From the NCBI GenBank assembly GCA_964617765.1, contig CAZTZY010000055.1, forward strand, positions 1 through 21,530: a DNA stretch of 21,530 bases. The letters are read 5' to 3'. The notes below the pieces were generated by a model. That model did not search any database. It was not told the origin of the DNA and was given only the letters and a program-made list of their open reading frames with translations. Shown one piece after another: positions 21,236-21,530 of the stretch. Source of the DNA: CAZTZY01 sp964617765 (GTDB lineage Bacteria > Pseudomonadota > Gammaproteobacteria > Pseudomonadales > DT-91). How positions within the stretch are numbered: position 1 is the first letter of the stretch; the number at the start of each line of letters is the position of its first letter. A program made the position numbers and the translations under genes.

Positions 21236-21530
21236 CTTCTGTTTTGATGCCCGGTTTAATGATGACGCTATATTCAGTGGCTTCTTTTAATTGGTCCGTT
21301 TCATTGAGTCGGCAGCCCAGGGTATTCCGCGAAAACCAGCGCCACTGGCATTTGACTTCAGGGGTGATTGTGATAGGGATTTCATCAGTGGTTCGTTCCA
21401 TTTGCCCAAGAGGCACCACATCGCGGTCGAAGGTAAAAGCGATTTCCCGTAAGGTTTGTGCATTATTACCCTCGGGCACCATGCGTACCAGAGTGAGTGG
21501 GCCTTGGTTGGCCTGCTGGGCTGAATCGTA
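21171..21530 (-). CDS. Alpha-2-macroglobulin-like protein, internal N-terminal fragment (partial, truncated at the 3' end)
   Basis: The frame is open from the window's right edge to a stop at 21171 (119 codons visible), so the start lies outside. The sequence IAFTFDRDVVPLGQMERTTDEIP, then CQWRWFSRNTLGCRL, LKEATEYSVIIKPGIKTEDG and the closing SIVTKRP resemble the early domain of large bacterial alpha-2-macroglobulin proteins (COG2373). These are periplasmic protease traps of well over 1000 residues in which this domain comes early. Here the frame stops right after that domain, so most of the protein is missing. The last 65 bases overlap the start of the Ig-like/ice-binding frame in another reading frame. 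A pseudogene remnant or a chimeric junction is more likely than a working short protein. The family call is from memory of the motif and is moderate. Confidence 0.6.
   Translation of the reverse strand, partial: YDSAQQANQGPLTLVRMVPEGNNAQTLREIAFTFDRDVVPLGQMERTTDEIPITITPEVKCQWRWFSRNTLGCRLNETDQLKEATEYSVIIKPGIKTEDGNQMASPVYKSIVTKRPILQ

Overview
The window looks like the chromosome of a moderate-GC gammaproteobacterium. The evidence is a long RecQ with an extra C-terminal helix-turn-helix region, a small Lys-rich protein of a type common in gammaproteobacteria, a Gram-negative RND efflux operon, and gammaproteobacterial-style Liv transporter genes. I cannot name the genus. The genes are mostly intact and densely packed. 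Small palindromic repeat elements sit between several of them, and there is a broken or chimeric locus at the right edge.

Left part (1-3494): a hairpin-rich repeat-like stretch, a 49-residue Lys/Glu/Ala-rich protein, a bidirectional terminator, recQ on the minus strand, and a TerC/YjbE-type membrane protein. Middle left (3495-6382): an NAD-dependent epimerase and an old-yellow-enzyme family oxidoreductase lie on the minus strand, separated by a perfect palindrome. They are divergent from a TetR regulator. The shared promoter region holds two tandem copies of one 21-bp inverted repeat, the likely TetR operators.

Middle (6472-11376): a complete five-gene branched-chain/amide-type ABC importer (livJ-like lipoprotein, livH, livM, livG, livF) with tightly coupled genes. 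Its binding-protein gene is visibly AT-richer than the rest. Centre right (11422-16395): an ArsR-family repressor with the two cysteines, spaced 66 residues apart, that are known from the reactive-sulfur sensors BigR/SqrR. It is divergent from a YgaP-like (DUF2892) membrane protein, an RND periplasmic adaptor and an RND pump. The divergent control region has three palindromes spaced exactly 30 bp centre to centre. This is the most system-like part of the window: a probable sulfur-stress-controlled efflux operon without its own outer-membrane channel gene.

Right part (16491-21530): a membrane-anchored diguanylate cyclase with an I-site, a small SAM-dependent methyltransferase, a 116-bp MITE-like palindromic element, a DUF1499 lipoprotein and a strong bidirectional terminator. 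Next comes a minus-strand gene for bacterial Ig-like domains followed by an ice-binding-type (DUF3494) domain. It has no signal peptide and starts inside the 3' end of a truncated alpha-2-macroglobulin-like reading frame, which points to a recombination or deletion junction near 21175.
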